Positions 62,411 to 64,000 of a stretch of 64,000 nt of DNA are shown one piece after another. The notes under the pieces were generated by a model, which was given only the letters and a program-made list of their open reading frames with translations, did not search any database and was not told where the DNA came from. The number at the start of each line of letters is the position of its first letter. The stretch's first letter is position 1. Source of the DNA: Pseudomonas beijingensis (lineage in GTDB: Bacteria; Pseudomonadota; Gammaproteobacteria; Pseudomonadales; Pseudomonadaceae); the NCBI RefSeq assembly GCF_030687295.1, contig NZ_CP117425.1:682001-746000 (forward strand), in the 5' to 3' direction. The translations under genes and the position numbers were made by a program.

Positions 62411-63088
62411 ATGAAATTACTGGTCGTCGAAGACGAAGCGCTGTTGCGTCACCACCTGCAAACCCGTCTCACCGACAGCGGCCATGTGGTGCAGGCCGTG
62501 GCCAATGCCGAAGAGGCCTTGTACCAGGTCCGGGAATTCAACCACGACCTGGCGGTGATCGACCTGGGCCTGCCGGGTATCAGCGGGCTGGAGCTGATCC
62601 GCCGGCTGCGTTCCCAGGACAAGACGTTTCCGATCCTGATCCTGACCGCCCGCGGCAACTGGCAGGACAAGGTCGAAGGCCTGGCCGCCGGTGCCGAAGA
62701 CTACGTGGTCAAGCCGTTTCAGTTCGAAGAGTTGGAGGCCCGCTTGAACGCCCTGTTGCGCCGCTCCAGCGGCTTCACCCAATCGACCATCGTCGCCGGG
62801 CCGTTGCTGCTGGACCTCAACCGCAAGCAGGCGTCCCTTGACGAGGAGCCGCTGGCGTTGACGGCCTACGAATACCGCATCCTCGAATACCTGATGCGCC
62901 ATCACCAGCAGGTGGTGGCCAAGGACCGCTTGATGGAGCAGCTTTACCCCGATGACGACGAGCGTGATCCCAATGTCATCGAAGTGCTGGTAGGGCGCCT
63001 GCGCCGTAAATTGGAGGCCCCGGCTGGCTTCAAGCCGATCGACACCGTGCGCGGCCTGGGTTACCTGTTCAACGAGCGCTGCCAGTGA
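62411..63088 (+). CDS. phoP: Response regulator PhoP
   Basis: OmpR-family regulator of 225 residues. The receiver domain (MKLLVVEDEALLRHHLQTRL, phospho-Asp in LAVIDLGLPGISGL, Lys in EDYVVKPFQFEEL) is joined to a winged helix (about 125-222; LTAYEYRILEYLMRHHQQVV, NVIEVLVGRLRRKLEAPAGF, DTVRGLGYLF). The ATG at 62411 follows GGGGAGAGGCTCC. It activates its own operon through the PhoP box before oprH and governs the low-Mg2+ and cationic-peptide response. It overlaps phoQ by GTGA. Confidence 0.95.
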   Translation: MKLLVVEDEALLRHHLQTRLTDSGHVVQAVANAEEALYQVREFNHDLAVIDLGLPGISGLELIRRLRSQDKTFPILILTARGNWQDKVEGLAAGAEDYVVKPFQFEELEARLNALLRRSSGFTQSTIVAGPLLLDLNRKQASLDEEPLALTAYEYRILEYLMRHHQQVVAKDRLMEQLYPDDDERDPNVIEVLVGRLRRKLEAPAGFKPIDTVRGLGYLFNERCQ

Positions 63089-64000
63089 TTCGTTCGCTTC
63101 GGTTGCGGCTGATGCTGGCCGCGATGACCTTGGCGGTGCTGTTCATGTTGGCCTTGTTGCCGGCCATGCAAGGCGCGTTCAGCCTGGCGTTGCAGGAATC
63201 CATCGAGCAACGCCTGGCCTCGGACGTGACCACGCTGATTTCCGCCGCCCGGGTGGAAAACAACCGCTTGAAGATGCCGGCGCAGTTGCCCGATGAGCGC
63301 TTCAACCTCGCCGATGCCCGCTTGCTGGGCTACATCTATGATCGTGAGGGGCGGTTGGTCTGGCGGTCGAAGGCTACCCAGGAAGAAAACATCAACTACA
63401 CGCCGCGCTATGACGGCCAGGGCAACCAGTTCGCCCGCATTCGCGAGAACAATGGCCAGGAGTTTTTTGTCTACGACGTCGAGATCAAGCTGCTCGGCGG
63501 CCAGAGTGCGGCGTTCAGCATCGTCACCCTGCAACCGGTGCGCGACTACGAAGTGACCTTGCAGGGACTGCGGGACAATCTCTACCTGGGCTTTGGCGCG
63601 GCCCTGGCGGTGTTGCTGGCGCTGTTGTGGATCGGCCTGACCTGGGGCCTGCGGGCGTTGCGGCGCCTGAGCCAGGAGCTGGACGAAATCGAAAGTGGGA
63701 CCCGGGAAAGCCTCAGTACCGAGCACCCTCGGGAACTGTTGCGCCTGACCGGTTCCCTCAACCGCTTGCTCCACAGCGAACGGGAGCAGCGCAGCCGTTA
63801 TCGCGACTCCCTCGATGACCTGGCCCACAGCTTGAAAACCCCGCTGGCGGTGTTGCAGGGCGTCAGCGAAGACATGGCCCGGCGCCCCGAGGACCGTGGC
63901 CAGGCCTGGGTGCTGCAAACCCAGATCGAGCGCATGAGCCAGCAGATCGGCTACCAGTTGCAGCGCGCCAGCCTGCGCAAGAGCGGGCTGGTGCGCCATC
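63085..64000 (+). CDS. phoQ: Sensor kinase PhoQ, 5' part (runs off the window)
   Basis: The first 305 codons of the Mg2+-sensing histidine kinase. GTG start at 63085 overlaps the phoP stop and gives IRSLRLRLMLAAMTLAVLFM, with the first membrane helix. The periplasmic sensor domain spans about residues 40-160; a second helix (LYLGFGAALAVLLALLWIGL) follows, then HAMP and the dimerisation region DSLDDLAHSLKTPLAVLQG with the phospho-His. The ATPase domain lies beyond 64000. No stop is reached, so the gene is cut only by the window. Confidence 0.95.
   Translation, partial: MIRSLRLRLMLAAMTLAVLFMLALLPAMQGAFSLALQESIEQRLASDVTTLISAARVENNRLKMPAQLPDERFNLADARLLGYIYDREGRLVWRSKATQEENINYTPRYDGQGNQFARIRENNGQEFFVYDVEIKLLGGQSAAFSIVTLQPVRDYEVTLQGLRDNLYLGFGAALAVLLALLWIGLTWGLRALRRLSQELDEIESGTRESLSTEHPRELLRLTGSLNRLLHSEREQRSRYRDSLDDLAHSLKTPLAVLQGVSEDMARRPEDRGQAWVLQTQIERMSQQIGYQLQRASLRKSGLVRH

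Overview
The window is chromosomal DNA of a Pseudomonas, most likely of the P. fluorescens group. The grounds are the aruCFGDB-aruE arginine succinyltransferase cluster followed by alaS, lysC, rsmA and tRNA genes, an AmrZ regulator, an oprH-phoP-phoQ operon, a NrdA with two ATP-cone domains, high-GC codon use, and about a dozen REP-type palindromes (core GAGCAAGCTCGCTCCCAC or its complement) between genes.

Layout. 1-8146: arginine succinyltransferase (AST) catabolic operon, with two ArgR-like half-sites in front of aruC. 8270-9045: a type-II lumazine synthase under an FMN riboswitch. 9315-15316: ltaE, alaS, lysC, rsmA/csrA, tRNA-Ser(GCT) and two identical tRNA-Arg(ACG). 15320-20178: a small secreted protein, mgtE (with a possible 19-codon leader ORF), a LysE-type exporter, an AraC regulator and amrZ. 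20707: tRNA-Arg(CCT).

21121-39831 is the accessory part. It is a two-partner secretion / contact-dependent inhibition (CDI) type locus: an FhaC/CdiB transporter, a HlyC-like lysine acyltransferase (frameshifted), and a 3063-residue FhaB/CdiA exoprotein ending in a VDNN motif and a PD-(D/E)xK-like nuclease domain. Behind it lie a damaged cognate immunity gene, an orphan deaminase toxin tip with its own immunity gene, and a run of seven more AT-rich small genes that look like an immunity bank. The bank ends in an Imm11-like gene cut short by a REP element.

40193-53360 carries signalling and motility genes: a response regulator with TPR repeats plus its histidine kinase, a frameshifted glutamine-synthetase-family gene with an MFS transporter, the block ycgR-flgN-flgM-flgA / cheV-cheR, and flgBCDE behind a textbook sigma-54 promoter. 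53627-60579 holds nrdA (without nrdB beside it), an RstAB-type two-component system and a PcpS-type phosphopantetheinyl transferase. 60774-64000 holds a dienelactone hydrolase and oprH-phoP-phoQ with a three-repeat PhoP box; phoQ runs off the window.

Five places look like small indels that break otherwise good reading frames: 23234, 23491, about 32766, about 32938 and 43263. Four of them lie in the CDI locus. Either that locus is decaying or phase-varying, or the assembly has indel errors at short runs. Read-level checking decides this and matters for every interpretation of the locus.
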